Part shown: positions 37,118 to 49,152 of the stretch, one piece after another
How the letters are laid out: every line of letters begins with the position of its first letter
Position numbering within the stretch: position 1 is the stretch's first letter
Origin: Paraburkholderia sp. BL23I1N1
Lineage (GTDB): Bacteria; Pseudomonadota; Gammaproteobacteria; Burkholderiales; Burkholderiaceae
Length of the DNA: 64,000 nucleotides
Assembly: GCF_003610295.1 (NCBI RefSeq)
Contig: NZ_RAPV01000001.1
Location: 3,968,001 to 4,032,000, forward strand
Reading direction: 5' to 3'
Position numbers and translations under genes: made by a program
Notes under the pieces: model-generated
Told to the model about the DNA's origin: nothing
Database searches by the model: none
What the model saw: only the letters and a program-made list of their open reading frames with translations

Positions 37118-37270
37118 AATCCTCGGAGTTCAGTTTTCCGAAACGTTTATGCATGTCCGGACAGCAGAGAAATCGATATCTACACCGAGCTGCTGGACAC
37201 GTTTAAGCCAGGTCGGCATATCGCCCTCACCGTTCCATCCGTTCAAGCGTACACGGTGCTCGACAAATAA
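37118..37270 (+). pseudogene. Possible C-terminal gene remnant
   Basis: A frame after a TGA at 37115 reads SREIDIYTELLDTFKPGRHI and then IALTVPSVQAYTVLDK before a TAA at 37268-37270. The composition is protein-like and unlike the Arg/Ala-rich chance frames nearby, but there is no start codon or ribosome site. Family unknown. Confidence 0.25.
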
Positions 37271-37352
37271 AAATCGCGACAGAATGACCAGATGCGCCCA
37301 CACTGCGCGACATGGCTGTCGCTTTCGCGACCGGAAAATCAGGAGAAACAGG

Positions 37353-37493
37353 TTGGCAAAGAGCACGATGCGCGGTAACCGCGAGGCTAAAAAGCCTAAG
37401 CAACCCAAAAAGGTGATCTCTCCTACGGCGGGCGTTTCCTCGGTGATTGCGCCGAAGACCGCGGCGGCCAACACACCGGCGAAGAAGAAATAA
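37353..37493 (+). CDS. Small lysine-rich protein
   Basis: 46 residues from a TTG start, with AGGAGA 7 bp upstream. It reads MAKSTMRGNREAKKPKQPKK and ends in PAKKK. Short proteins with this Lys/Pro-rich start are widespread in Burkholderia and relatives, but no function is known; the charge suggests nucleic acid or ribosome contact. An ATG five codons in could also serve. Confidence 0.6.
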   Translation: MAKSTMRGNREAKKPKQPKKVISPTAGVSSVIAPKTAAANTPAKKK

Positions 37494-37832
37494 GAGGCAC
37501 CCGGGGCGCGGATCCGCGTCCTTTCTGCTCCATCCTTTCCCCGTATTCAGCCAGGAACTGCGTCTACAGGGCCGCGCAGCGGCTCCTGTCCCTCGTTCAT
37601 CGCCGCGTCGATCTGAGCGAAGCTCGTCCGACGTATTAGCGCGCCACTAAACGACAGCTAACGGTTCACGCGTGGCGTCATCGCTGACCATGCCCGCAGA
37701 AGCTGTACGCCTGCTTTTCATCCTGACGGTTCCTCGCGCGTCCACCCGCATCCCTGGAATTGAGCCACACAGCCCGGAGGTCTGCGCCCACGCGAGACGC
37801 GTGGGCCGGCCTCCCCGAAGGAAGATCCGATC
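37494..37832. other. Intergenic region before the beta-glucan synthase remnant
   Basis: About 340 bp with no supportable gene. It probably holds the promoter of the downstream genes; no clear element was identified. Confidence 0.4.
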
Positions 37833-37961
37833 ATGTCCCAACTCGATGAACTGTCCAGCGATACAGCGCTGGGGAACGATGCGCGCGCCGCTAACATGGC
37901 ACGCCACGGCGACCAGTCCACCCTGCCGAACTCACCGACGTCGCAGGAAGTGCGCCTGTGA
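37833..37961 (+). CDS. Small ORF coupled to the ndvB-like gene
   Basis: 42 residues (MSQLDELSSDTALGNDARAA and on), with GGAAG upstream of the ATG. Its stop overlaps the GTG start of the ndvB-like frame (GTGA), as in translational coupling. Hydrophilic, no family recognised. It could be a chance frame. Confidence 0.35.
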   Translation: MSQLDELSSDTALGNDARAANMARHGDQSTLPNSPTSQEVRL

Positions 37962-40900
37962 ACGCGATCCTTCGATATGTCGCGGGACATCGCTCGCCGT
38001 CGCCGCCGTGGACTGACATCGCGCCGGTGCGCGAGGAGCTGTTCGGCGTCGAACGGCTCGAGCAACACGCGGAGAGCCTCGCTGCCGCGCAACCGGTAAC
38101 GAAGACACCGCCCGCCGTTTTATCCCTGCACACGAGACTGAACGACAATGCCGCTGTCCTGCTCGCGGCACTACCGTGCGAGCGTCGAAGAACTGGAGAG
38201 CGGCCGGGGCGTGGTGCCCGCCGCGGAATGGCTGCTCGACAACTATCACCTCGTCGAGGAGCAGATTCGCGAAATTCGCGACGGCTTGCCGCACGGCTAC
38301 TACCGTCAGTTGCCCAAGCTTGCTGCTGGCCCGTTCGCCGGCTATCCGCGCGTATTTGGTCTCGCGTGGGCGTTCGTTGCGCACACCGACAGTCACTTCG
38401 ACCCGCAAATCTTGCGGCGTTTCATCAGCGCTTATCAGCGGGTTCAGCCGCTCACGATCGGCGAATTGTGGGCCGTGGCGATCACGTTGCGCATTGTGCT
38501 GATCGAGAACCTGCGACGCCTGACTGACCAGATCACCGCAGGCCGCAGCGCACGCGCCGACGCCGACGCACTCACGGACCGTCTGCTCGAATCGGGTAGC
38601 GCCCGCTCGGCGCTCGAAGCGGACATTTCCACGCGCTCCTCTGGCCTGTTGTCGGAGCTGTTCGCCGCACAGCTCGTTAAACGGCTGCGTGACCAGGATC
38701 CGCGCACCACGCCGGCACTTGGGTGGCTGGAAGAGCGCCTCAGGCTTCGGGGCGCCTCCATCGATGAAGTCGTGCAGCACGCGCAGCAGCGACAGGGTGC
38801 GTCGAACGTCACCGTGCGCAATGTGATCACCAGCATGCGGCTGATTTCCGACATCGACTGGGCGGAACTGTTCGAGGAAGTGAGTCTCGTCGACGCCCGG
38901 TTGCGCGCGGGAAGCCGCTTTGCCACGATGGATTTTCCGACGCGCAATCTGTATCGCAGTGCGATCGAGCAACTGGCGCGCGGCCCGTCCTTCACCGAAC
39001 TCGAAGTCGCCGGGCTGGCGCTGGAATCGACGCAGGCGGCGGTACTGGCAGCAGGCGATGCCGCGCATGCGGAACGCGCCGGCGACCCTGGCTATCACCT
39101 GATCACCGAAGGCCGGCGCGCACTGGAGCAGGCGATCGACTTCCGTCCGCCAGCGCGTCTGCGGATAACGCGGTTCAACATCCGCCTCGGCATCGGCGGC
39201 TACGTCGGCACGATCCTGACGGTCGCCATGACGTTAATGGCGCTGGTGTTGTGGGCAATGTGGACACTGGCGCCACGCGGTCTCGAAGCCGGGATACTCG
39301 CGCTGTTTGCCGTATGCGGATTCCTGCCCGTCACCGAGATCGCGACCGCGCTCATCAATCGTGCGGTGACATTGAGTTTCGGCGCGATCACGTTGCCGGG
39401 TCTCGAACTGACTGCCGGCGTGCCGTCGTCGTTGCGTACGCTGGTCGCCGTGCCGACGCTCCTGACGAGCGTTGCCGGTCTGCGCGAGCAGGTCGAACGT
39501 CTTGAGGTGCATCACCTCGCGGGAGCCGGTGGCGACCTGTCCTTTGCGTTGCTGGCGGACGGGCTCGATGCGGATCAGGAAGTGCTGGCGGGCGACGCGC
39601 ATCTGCTCGCCGTGGCCGCCGACGCCATCGAAGCACTGAACCGCCGTTATGAGCCAGGCCCGAGCGGCAGCCGTTTCCTGCTGCTACACCGCCGCCGCGT
39701 GTTCAACGCGAGCGAGAACAAATGGATGGGCTGGGAACGCAAGCGCGGCAAGTTGCACGAACTCAACCGGCTCCTGCGCGGCGCGACGGATACGACCTTC
39801 ATGTCGATCGCCGGCCGTGCGCCGCAGGTGCCGTCCGACGTGCGCTACGTCATCACACTCGACGCCGATACGCGTCTGCCACGAGACGCCGCGTTGCGGC
39901 TGATCGGCAAGATGGCGCATCCGCTGAACCGGTCGACATTCAGCGACGCTGAACAACGCGTCGTCAACGGTTACGCGATTCTGCAGCCACGTGTCACACC
40001 GTCGCTGCCTGTGGGCCAGGAAGGATCGCTGCATCAGCGCGTCTTCTCCGGCCCAGGTGGGATGGACCCGTATGCGGCGGCTGTGTCCGACGTCTACCAG
40101 GACCTGTTCGGAGAAGGATCGTATACCGGCAAGGGCATCTACGACGTCGATGCGTTTGAAGCGGCTTTGCATGGACGCGTGCCCGAAAACGCGCTGCTCA
40201 GTCACGATCTGTTCGAAGGGATTTTTGCGCGCGCCGGGCTAGCGTCGGATGTCGAAGTGGTCGAGGAAGTGCCGTCGCGTTACGACGTGATTGGCAAGCG
40301 GCAGCATCGCTGGACGCGTGGCGACTGGCAATTGCTGCCGTGGATCGTCGGCCATCGTGGCCGCGACCGACATGCGATGCCGTCGATCGGCCGCTTCAAG
40401 ATGCTCGACAATTTGCGCCGTTCGCTGCTCGCCCCCTTCATGGTCGCCGCGCTCGGCCTATGCTGGCTGATGCCGATCCGCGCCGGGATGGCAGGCGCGC
40501 TGCCGGTGCTAGGTGCGCTCGCGATTCCCGCTTTCCTGCCGACGCTGTTCGCGATCCTGCCGCGCCGCAGCGGCATCCATCTGCGCAATCATCTGGACGT
40601 GCTGGCCGCCGACGTGCGGCTCGCGGCCTTGCAAACTTTTCTGTCGGCCGCGTTCCTCGCTGACCAGGCGTGGCGCATGGGCGATGCGATCGTCCGGACG
40701 CTGATGCGGTTGTTCGTGACACATCGCCGACTGCTCGAATGGACGACCGCTGCGCAGTCGAAGGGCAGCCCTCGTCTCGATCTGCGCGGCTTTTATCCGC
40801 AGATGACAGGTGGTGTTGCGCTCGGCCTCATGCTGCCGGCTGGTGCGATCGCGTTCGCTCCGTCGCACTGGCCGCTCGTGCTGCCGTTTGCGCTGTTATG

Positions 40901-43900
40901 ACTAGCCGAGCCGGCGCTCGCGCTGTGGTCGAGCCGTTCGCCGACCGTCGCGCGGCGTTTCGCGATGGCGGACCTGGACGCGCGCAGCCTTCGCCTCATC
41001 GCGCGACGCACGTGGCGTTTCTTCGAGACCTTCGTTACGCCAGCAGAAAACATGCTGCCGCCTGACAACTTCCAGGAAGACCCGAAACCGGTTGTCGCGC
41101 ACCGCACCTCGCCGACCAACCTTGGGCTCTATCTGCTGTCGGCGATTGCCGCACGCGATTTCGGCTGGGCGGGGACGACGGAAACTGTCGAACGGCTTGA
41201 AGCGGCGTTCGCTTCGATGCACAAGCTCGCGCGTTTCAAGGGGCATTTCTATAACTGGTACGGGACGCTCGATCTCCAGGTGCTGGCGCCGGCGTATGTT
41301 TCGTCGATCGATAGCGCCAATCTGGCGGGTCATCTGATCGTCCTCGCCAACGCGTGCGAAGAGTGGCCGCATGACTTGCTTGCGCCGGCTGCGCGGCCCG
41401 GGATGATGGACCACCTGCAACTTGCACGAGAAGCCATCGACGCGCTGCCCGCCGCAGGCGGTGAACGTGGCAGGCAGCTGGTTGCGATCCTCGAAGAGAT
41501 CAGCACGCAGTTGCGCGGCCCGCAGACGCTCGAAGCGCTGTCGCCGTCGCTCACGCGGCTGACGGAAAAGGCCGCGAAGGCGACGCGTGAACTCGTGCCC
41601 GCCGGCGGCGACGACAGTTCTGCCGACCTGATGTTCTGGATCGACGCGTTGAGCAAAAGCGTCGTCGAACATGCCCGCGACCGGCAATAACTGGCCGAGG
41701 CACCGGATCTTCTGCAGGCACGCTTGAAGTCGCTCGCCGATACCTCGCGAGCGATGGCGCTCGACATGGACTTTGCGTTCCTGCTCGATCCGGAACGCAA
41801 GCTGCTATCGATCGGCTATTCGCAATCCGACAACAGCCTCGACCTGAACTGCTACGACCTGCTGGCGTCCGAAGCGCGCCTCGCGAGCCTGTTCGCCATC
41901 GCGAAATGGTGACGTGACGACGCGCCACTGGTTCCGCCTCGGTCGCGCCGCGACGCCGATTGGCAACGGCTCGGCGCTGATCTCGTGGTCGGGGTCGATG
42001 TTCGAATACCTGATGCCGTCGCTGGTGATGCGCGCGCCGGTCGGCAGCCTGCTCGAGCAGACGAGCCGTCTGGTGGTGGAACGGCAAGCCTCGTATGGGC
42101 GTTCGCTTGGCATTCCGTGGGGCATTTCGGAATCGGCGTACAACGCTCGCGACATCGAATTCACCTACCAGTATTCGAATTTCGGCGTGCCCGGTCTCGG
42201 CCTCAAGCGCGGGCTTTCAGAGAACCGCGTGATCGCGCCGTATGCGACGGGGCTAGCTGCGATGGTCGACCCGCAGGCCGCGCGACAGAACTATGGGCAG
42301 CTTGCCGCGCTGGGCGCGCTGGGTCGCTATGGTTTCTACGAAGCGCTCGATTTCACCCGCACGCGGCTACCCGACAACGAGGATGTGGCGATCGTGCGCA
42401 ATTTCATGGCGCATCACCAGGGCATGACGATCGTGTCGATCGCGAACACGTTGCTCGACGCACAGATGCGTGTGCGTTTCCATCGCGAACCCATGATCCA
42501 GGCGTGCGAACTGCTGTTGCAGGAACGCATGCCGCGAAATGTCGCCGTGGCGCACCCCCGTGCCGAGGAAGTGAACACGTCAGCAGCCGTCGCCGGCGTT
42601 GTGCCGCGGACCGTACGGCGCCTCGCCGCGTCGGCGGTGGCTGGCGCAGCCCCGGTGACACACCTGTTGTCGAACGGACGCTACGCGGTCATGCTGACTG
42701 CGACCGGCGGCGGTTACAGCCGTTGGCGCGATATTGCGGTGACGCGCTGGCGCGAAGACGCCACCCGCGACGACTGGGGCTCCTTTATCTTCCTGCGCGA
42801 TACGCAGAGCGGCCACGTGTGGTCGGCAGGCGCACAGCCGGTGGGCAGCGAAGCCGAGTACGAAGAGGTTGTGTTCGGCGAGGACCATGCGGAATTCATC
42901 CGCCGCGACGGCTCGTTGACAACGACGATGGATGTGCTGGTTTCCGGCGAAGCAGACAGCGGAGTGCGCCGCGTGTCGTTGGCGAACAGCGGACGCCGCG
43001 CGCGCGAGATTGAACTGACTTCCTACGCCGAAATCGTGCTCGCGACGCCCGCCGCGGACAATGCGCATCCGGCCTTTTCGCGGATGTTTGTCCAGACCGA
43101 GCACCTCGCAGAATTTGGCGCGCTGGTGGCGACGCGCCGTCCACGTTCGCATGACGAAAAGCAGTTGTGGGCTGCGCATTTCGCCGTTGTCGACGGCGAG
43201 ATCGTCGCCGATCCGCAATTCGAATCGGATCGCGCGCGCTTTCTGGGGCGCGAGCGCAAGGCGGGCACGGCGGCGGCGATATTCAACGATCAGCCGTTGA
43301 CCAACACCGCCGGGACTGTACTCGATCCCGTCTTTGCGCTCAGGTATCGCGTGCTGGTGCCGCCGGGCAAGGTCGCACGCGTGACGTTCTGGACAGTAGT
43401 GGCCGAGTCGCGAGCGCTGCTGCTCGATCTGGTCGACCAACACCATGACCGCAACGCGTTCGATCGCGCCAAGACGCTAGCCTGGACGCAGGCTCAGGTG
43501 CAGTTGCGCCATCTCGATGTCGAAGCCGAAGAGGCGGCGGATTTTCAGCGCCTCGCCGCGCCGATTATCTACGCCGATCGGCGTTTCAGGGCACCGTCGG
43601 ACGCGATCATTCGCGGGGCCGGCGCGCAGTCGGGACTCTGGCCGCACGCGATTTCCGGCGATCTGCCGATCGTGCTACTGCTTATCGACGACGTCGAAGA
43701 CATCGCGCAGGTCTGGCAGTTATTGAGGGCACACGAGTACTGGCGGATGAAGCGGTTGAGCGTCGATCTCGTCATCGTCAACGAACGCGCTTCGTCGTAT
43801 ATCCAGGAATTGCAGGGTGCGATCGAAACCGCCGTGCGCAGCAGCCAGTCGCGGCCGCGTTTCGGCGAAGAACTCGCGCAAGGGGCGGTCTTTACGCTGC

Positions 43901-46566
43901 GCGCCGATTTGATGAGCGTGGAGGCGCGTGCGCTGCTGCAATCGATCGCGCGTGTCGCGTTGCTCGCGCGTCGCGGTTCAATCGCCGACCAGCTCGCCCG
44001 ATTGCCGCAGTCGCAGGGCCAGCCGTCGGCGCTGCGTCGGCCGAAGCCGCCGATGTCGTCGCCATGGCCCGCGCCGCCTCGTCCGCCTCGCGAGCTTTCG
44101 TCTGTTCCGCCGAAGCTCGAGTTCTTCAACGGCCTGGGCGGTTTCGATAAGGATGGCCAGGAATACGTGACCGTGCTCGTGGCAGGTGCGACGACGCCCG
44201 CGCCGTGGATCAACGTGATCGCGAACCCCGGCTTCGGCTTTCAGGTCGCGGCCGAAGGCAGCGGCTACACGTGGGCCGAAAACAGCCGTGAGAATCAACT
44301 CACGCCGTGGTCGAACGATCCGGTCGAAGACCCCGCCGGCGATGCCATCTATGTGCGCGACGAAGTCACCGGCGATGTATGGGGCGCCACCGCGCTGCCG
44401 GTCCGCGATGGTGGGACATATATCGCGCGTCACGGGCATGGCTACAGTCGCTTCGAACACGAGGCGAATGGCATCGCGCTCGACTTGCTGCAATACGTGC
44501 CGCTCGCCGACCCGGTGAAGATTTCCCGGCTGACGTTGCGCAATCTGTCCGGTATGCCGCGCCGTCTGTCCGTGACGACGTGGATGGAATGGGTGCTTGG
44601 CACATCGCGCAGTGCATCGGGACCCTTCATCGTGACGGAAATCGACTCCGCTACCGGCGCGATGCTGGCGCGCAATCCGTGGAGTATCGGGTTCGCGGGG
44701 CGCGTCGCGTTCGCCGACCTCGGCGGCCAGCAGACCGCGTGGACGGCGGATCGCACCGAATTTCTCGGCCGCAATGGTCGGACTGCGGCGCCCACCGCGC
44801 TGACCGGCAACGCGCCGCTGTCTGGCGCGACCGGCGCGGGCCTCGATCCATGCGCAGCGTTGCAGGGCATGATTGAGCTGGGCGTGGACGAGATCGTCGA
44901 GGTGGTGTCGTTCGTCGGGCAGTGCGTTGGCCTCGAAGAGGCGCGGGCGTTGATCGAGCGCTATCGCAAGGCCGATCTCGACGCTGTCCTCGCCGAGGTG
45001 ACGAGCCACTGGCAGAACGTGCTCGGTAGCGTCCAGGTGAAGACCCCCGACCGCGCGATGGACCTGATGCTAAACGGCTGGCTGCTGTATCAGACTCTCG
45101 CGTGCCGTACCTGGGCGCGCTCGGCGTTCTATCAGGCGAGCGGTGCCTACGGGTTCCGTGACCAATTGCAGGACGGCATGGCGCTCACCCATGTGCAGCC
45201 GGACGAGACACGGCTGCATTTGCTGCGCGCCGCGGCGCGGCAGTTCGTCGAAGGCGATTTCCAGCATTGGTGGTTGCCCCAGTCGGGGCAAGGTGTGCGC
45301 ACGCGGATTTCCGATGACCGAGTGTGGCTCGCGTTCGCGACGGCGACGTACGTCGGCTGCGCGGGTGACGTCGCGATTCTCGACGAGATCGTGCCATTTC
45401 TCGACGGACCGCCACTGCAGCCCAGCGAGCACGATGCGTTCTTCCAGCCGATGGTCGCAGATGAATCAGCGTCACTGTTCGAACATTGCGCGCGCGGCCT
45501 GGATCAATGCATCGAACTGACCGGCGAGCATGGCTTGCCTCTGATCGGCGCAGGCGACTGGAACGATGCGATGAATCGCGTCGGCGCGAGCGGCAAGGGA
45601 GAAAGCGTTTGGCTCGGCTGGCTGCTATTGCGGACTATCGAGTTGTTCGCCCCCCTGGCTGAATCGCGCGATGCGGCCTCTGTTGCGCGGGCTGCGCGCT
45701 GGCGCGCTCATGCGGCCTCGGTGCGCGAGGCGCTGGAGCGCGAGGCGTGGGACGGCGAATGGTATCGCCGCGCGACTTTCGATGACGGCACGTGGCTTGG
45801 CTCGAAAAACAGTGACGAGTGTCAGATCGATTCGATTGCACAGTCGTGGGCTGTGCTATCAGGCGCGGCAGATCCAGCGCGCGCGGCGCTGGCGATGAAG
45901 TCGCTGGAAAAGCACCTTATCCGTCGCGACGACGGGCTTGCTTTGCTGTTCACGCCGCCGTTCGATAAAACGTCGCACGATCCCGGCTATATCAAGGGCT
46001 ATCCGCCGGGTCTGCGTGAAAACGGCGGGCAGTATAGCCACGCGGCGATGTGGGCGATCCTCGCATTGACAAAAATGGGCGATGGCAACAAGGCCGCCGC
46101 GCTGTTTTCACTGCTCAATCCGGTCAATCATGCGCGCACACCGATGGAAGTCGATCGCTACAAGGTCGAGCCCTATGTCGTTGCCGCCGATGTTTATTCC
46201 GTGGCGCCACATGCCGGGCGCGGTCGCTGGACCTGGTACACGGGATCCGCTGGATGGATGTACCGGGCGGGTGTCGAGGGCATTCTTGGGATTTGTCGCG
46301 AGGGGGATTTTCTAGTGGTCGATCCTTGTATTCCGGACACATGGCCGGGATTTGAGGCAACCGTGACGATGCATTCGACGCGGTATGAGGTCCGCGTCGA
46401 ATCCGCTAACGAGAGCGGTGCGATGCACGCGGTGCTCGACGGCGCGAGTGTCGAGTGTGGTGATGGACGGGTGCGCGTGCCGCTTGATGCCGGGTCGCAT
46501 AAGCTCCTGATTTCGCTTTGCTTCGGCGTGAGTGAAGACGTGAACTCCGGCGTGCAGGTCGTGTGA
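37958..46566 (+). pseudogene. ndvB: Cyclic beta-glucan synthase (NdvB-like), four lesions
   Basis: A frame of about 2,870 codons from a GTG. Order of parts: N-terminal domain (residues 1-400), membrane helices (about 415-480), family 84 glycosyltransferase (about 610-795, with the D-A-D of ITLDADTRLP and HRWTRGDWQ), further helices (about 825-880), glycoamylase-like domain (about 1010-1515, MFEYLMPSLVM), and C-terminal family 94 phosphorylase modules with the acid GDWNDAM near residue 2530. Such proteins make and cyclise beta-1,2-glucan for the periplasm. Here the frame is broken by an extra C at 38171, TGA at 40899 (in LLxLAEP, probably from TGG), TAA at 41688, and an extra T at 41907 (AAA-T-GGT-GAC). 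The longest open pieces are 38148-40901, 40965-41690 and 41914-46566. No full-length protein is expected. Confidence 0.88.
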
Positions 46567-46903
46567 CGACCATAAGCGCTGAGTGACCTGCTCGGCAGGG
46601 ATTCGCGACAGGGAAGTCGCGAAAGGTTTCCGCCTTTTGTGTTGCAGCCGTCCTACCTCTGATTTGGTACTTGAACTCTGACGGGCGTTACCTGGCTAGG
46701 GGAAAGCCGCGCCGGGAGATTGTATTTACGCCGCCGGGACGTGTTCATTGGCGACATCGCCCGGTCTCAGCACACCCAACGCACAAAATAAGATTTTTCC
46801 TACGAATTATATTGCGAATCGTTCTCATTCACGTTAATGTTAACAAAATCGAAAGCTTGCCGCCGGAACCGATTTCCTTAACAAAAACACGAACGTAATC
46901 AAC
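46567..46903. other. Promoter region of the siderophore locus
   Basis: About 340 bp, AT-rich in its last 120 bp. It contains a Fur box (listed separately) and no gene. Confidence 0.6.
46812..46830. promoter_or_regulatory. Fur box
   Basis: The 19-bp TTGCGAATCGTTCTCATTC resembles the proteobacterial Fur site (imperfect GATAAT-type repeats, as seen with GCGAAT..TTCTCATT in Burkholderia). It lies 74 bp before the receptor ATG, so iron-bound Fur would block the whole operon. Confidence 0.75.
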
Positions 46904-49141
46904 ATGCTATCCCGCCTTTGTCGCATTGCCCGCCGGTCATCCGCTTCACCGTTCGAGCCGCCGGCCGACCGTTTCAACCCGCTGGCTTTGTCCATGCGCC
47001 TTGCATTTGCAGGAGCGCTGACAACGGGTTTCGGCACGTCTGCCTACGCGCAAGCGCAAACCGGGACGACTCAGGAAGTCAGCAAGGACACGAAGGAATT
47101 GCCCGCCGTGACGGTCAACGCAGAGTCGGGCGGCGATCTTCCCGAAACCTACGCGGGCGGTCAGTTGGCACGTGACGGACGTGTAGGACTGCTTGGCAAC
47201 AAGAGCGTGATGGATACGCCTTTCAGCGTCAGCGACTACACCTCGAAGCGGATGGAAGACCAGCAGGCGGTGACCCTGGCTGAGGTGTTGAACAAGGATC
47301 CGTCCACGCGGTTTACCGGGCAGATCGGCGGCGTGACTGACTCATTCTTCATCCGCGGCTTTCCGGTTAACGAAGGGAATCTGAGCGAGGTCGCGTTCGA
47401 CGGCGTGTATGGCGTTTCGCCCAATTACCATCTGTTCACGGAGTATCTGGAGCGCGTCGAGGTGCTCAAGGGGCCGGCCGCGTTGCTGTATGGAATGTCG
47501 CCGAATAGTGGTGTCGGCGGGGTGATCAACGTGATGCCAAAGCGCCCTTTGAACAAGGATTTGACCCGCGTCACGCTCGACTATGCGTCGGACTCCAAGG
47601 TAGGCGAGGCGATCGATCTGAGTCGCCGTTTCGGCAGTGAGCGTCAGTTCGGCATCCGGTTCAACGGCTTGCACCGTCAGGGCGGCACGCCGCTGGACAA
47701 CCAGAAGTCGCGCGCCGAGGTGGGGGCGTTGTCGCTCGATTACCAGGGCGAGCGGTTCCGCGCTTCGCTCGACGTAATCGAACAGTATCAATGGGTCGAC
47801 GCGCCCACGCGCCCGTTTCTCGTGGCGTCGGGCATTCAGGTGCCCAGTGCGCCGGATGGCCGCCGCAATGTTACCCAATCGTGGGGCTGGTGGAAATCCA
47901 ATGACACGTCGACGTTGCTGCATGCCGAATACGATGTCAACGATCACGTCACCGTCTTTGGCGACGCAGGCGGGACGAAATCGGATGTCTCGCGACTTTC
48001 GGATCAGACGCCGACCATTCTGAATTCAGCGGGCGACACCGCGGCCACGCCGCAGAACTGGAAATTCCAGATCAACCGTTCGACCGCGGACACGGGCGTA
48101 CGCACCCAGTTCAGTACCGGTGCAGTCAAACATGCCGTGGTGCTGCAGGCGAACGTCTATCAGGACCGCATCGCGAGTGCGAGCAATTCCGGTAAAGCGA
48201 TTCTGTCGAACATCTATTCGTCGATCGCGAGTCCGGAGCAAAACGTGAGTGCGCCGACAAGCGTACCCAAGCTTTCGGCGTCGACGCTTTCGGGTGTGGC
48301 GCTGGCCGATACCATGAGCATGTTGAACGAACGACTGCAACTGACGCTCGGTGTGCGTCAGCAGCATGTCCAGTCCGACAACTTCAGCGCGACCACGGGG
48401 GCGCGGACATCGTCGTACAACGAGAGTGCCACCACGCCGCTGGTCGGCCTTGTCGTGAAGCCGTGGCAAAACGTGTCGTTCTACGCCAACTACATCGAAG
48501 GGCTCAGCAAAGGCGATATCGCCCCCACAACCGCGTCGAACGCGGGCCAGGTTTTCGCGCCCTACAAGACGAAGCAGGAAGAGGTCGGCGTCAAGCTCGA
48601 TATGAGCGGCGTGCTGGCGACGCTGGCTGCCTTCAGGATCACCAAGCCGAGTGGCCAGTTGTACGGCACCGTTTATTCGGTCGATAGCGAGCAGCGCAAT
48701 CAGGGGTTGGAGCTAAACGTATCCGGCGAGCCGCTGAAGGGCGTCCGCCTGCTGGGCGGGGTGACGCTGCTGGACGCCACGCTGACGAAAACCAACAGTG
48801 CCGCGACGGTGGGTAACCGGCCTGTCGGCGTGCCGACGTGGATGGCCAATGTCGGCACCGAATGGGACTTGCCATGGGTGCCCGGTTTCACGCTGACCGG
48901 CGGCGTCAATTACACCGGTCGGGAATACGTCAATCAGGCGAACACTCAGTCCGTGCCGTCCTGGACGACGGTTGATCTGGGCGCCCGCTACCAGACCAGA
49001 CTGTACGGCAAATCGACCACCGTTCGGGCCGGCCTGCTTAACGCGTTCGACCGCAAGTACTGGTCGGGTGTCGCCTCGTACGGAACGATTTCGCTGGGTG
49101 CGCCGCGCACTATCTTTCTGTCGGCTTCCGTGGACTTCTAA
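46904..49141 (+). CDS. TonB-dependent siderophore receptor
   Basis: 745 residues. A long N-terminal signal region ends near TSAYAQAQ, a TonB-box-like LPAVTVNA follows, then the plug (VMDTPFSVSDYTSKRMEDQQA, FFIRGFPVNEGNLSEVAFDG) and a 22-strand barrel ending in the C-terminal Phe (SASVDF) recognised by the BAM machinery. It would take up ferric siderophore across the outer membrane. First gene downstream of the Fur box, directly before the biosynthesis genes, so it is probably specific to the siderophore they make. Confidence 0.93.
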   Translation: MLSRLCRIARRSSASPFEPPADRFNPLALSMRLAFAGALTTGFGTSAYAQAQTGTTQEVSKDTKELPAVTVNAESGGDLPETYAGGQLARDGRVGLLGNKSVMDTPFSVSDYTSKRMEDQQAVTLAEVLNKDPSTRFTGQIGGVTDSFFIRGFPVNEGNLSEVAFDGVYGVSPNYHLFTEYLERVEVLKGPAALLYGMSPNSGVGGVINVMPKRPLNKDLTRVTLDYASDSKVGEAIDLSRRFGSERQFGIRFNGLHRQGGTPLDNQKSRAEVGALSLDYQGERFRASLDVIEQYQWVDAPTRPFLVASGIQVPSAPDGRRNVTQSWGWWKSNDTSTLLHAEYDVNDHVTVFGDAGGTKSDVSRLSDQTPTILNSAGDTAATPQNWKFQINRSTADTGVRTQFSTGAVKHAVVLQANVYQDRIASASNSGKAILSNIYSSIASPEQNVSAPTSVPKLSASTLSGVALADTMSMLNERLQLTLGVRQQHVQSDNFSATTGARTSSYNESATTPLVGLVVKPWQNVSFYANYIEGLSKGDIAPTTASNAGQVFAPYKTKQEEVGVKLDMSGVLATLAAFRITKPSGQLYGTVYSVDSEQRNQGLELNVSGEPLKGVRLLGGVTLLDATLTKTNSAATVGNRPVGVPTWMANVGTEWDLPWVPGFTLTGGVNYTGREYVNQANTQSVPSWTTVDLGARYQTRLYGKSTTVRAGLLNAFDRKYWSGVASYGTISLGAPRTIFLSASVDF

Positions 49142-49152
49142 ACCGGTCAATC

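Noticed and set aside
36879..37154. 91-codon minus-strand frame
   Set aside because: No convincing ribosome site and irregular composition; considered chance.
37932..39098. A 388-codon minus-strand frame
   Set aside because: Antisense to the beta-glucan synthase sequence, no ribosome site, no family pattern.
40899..41913. Recoding or selenocysteine at the stops in the ndvB-like gene
   Set aside because: Two different stop codons plus two frameshifts occur, with no reason for programmed recoding; pseudogene decay explains all four.
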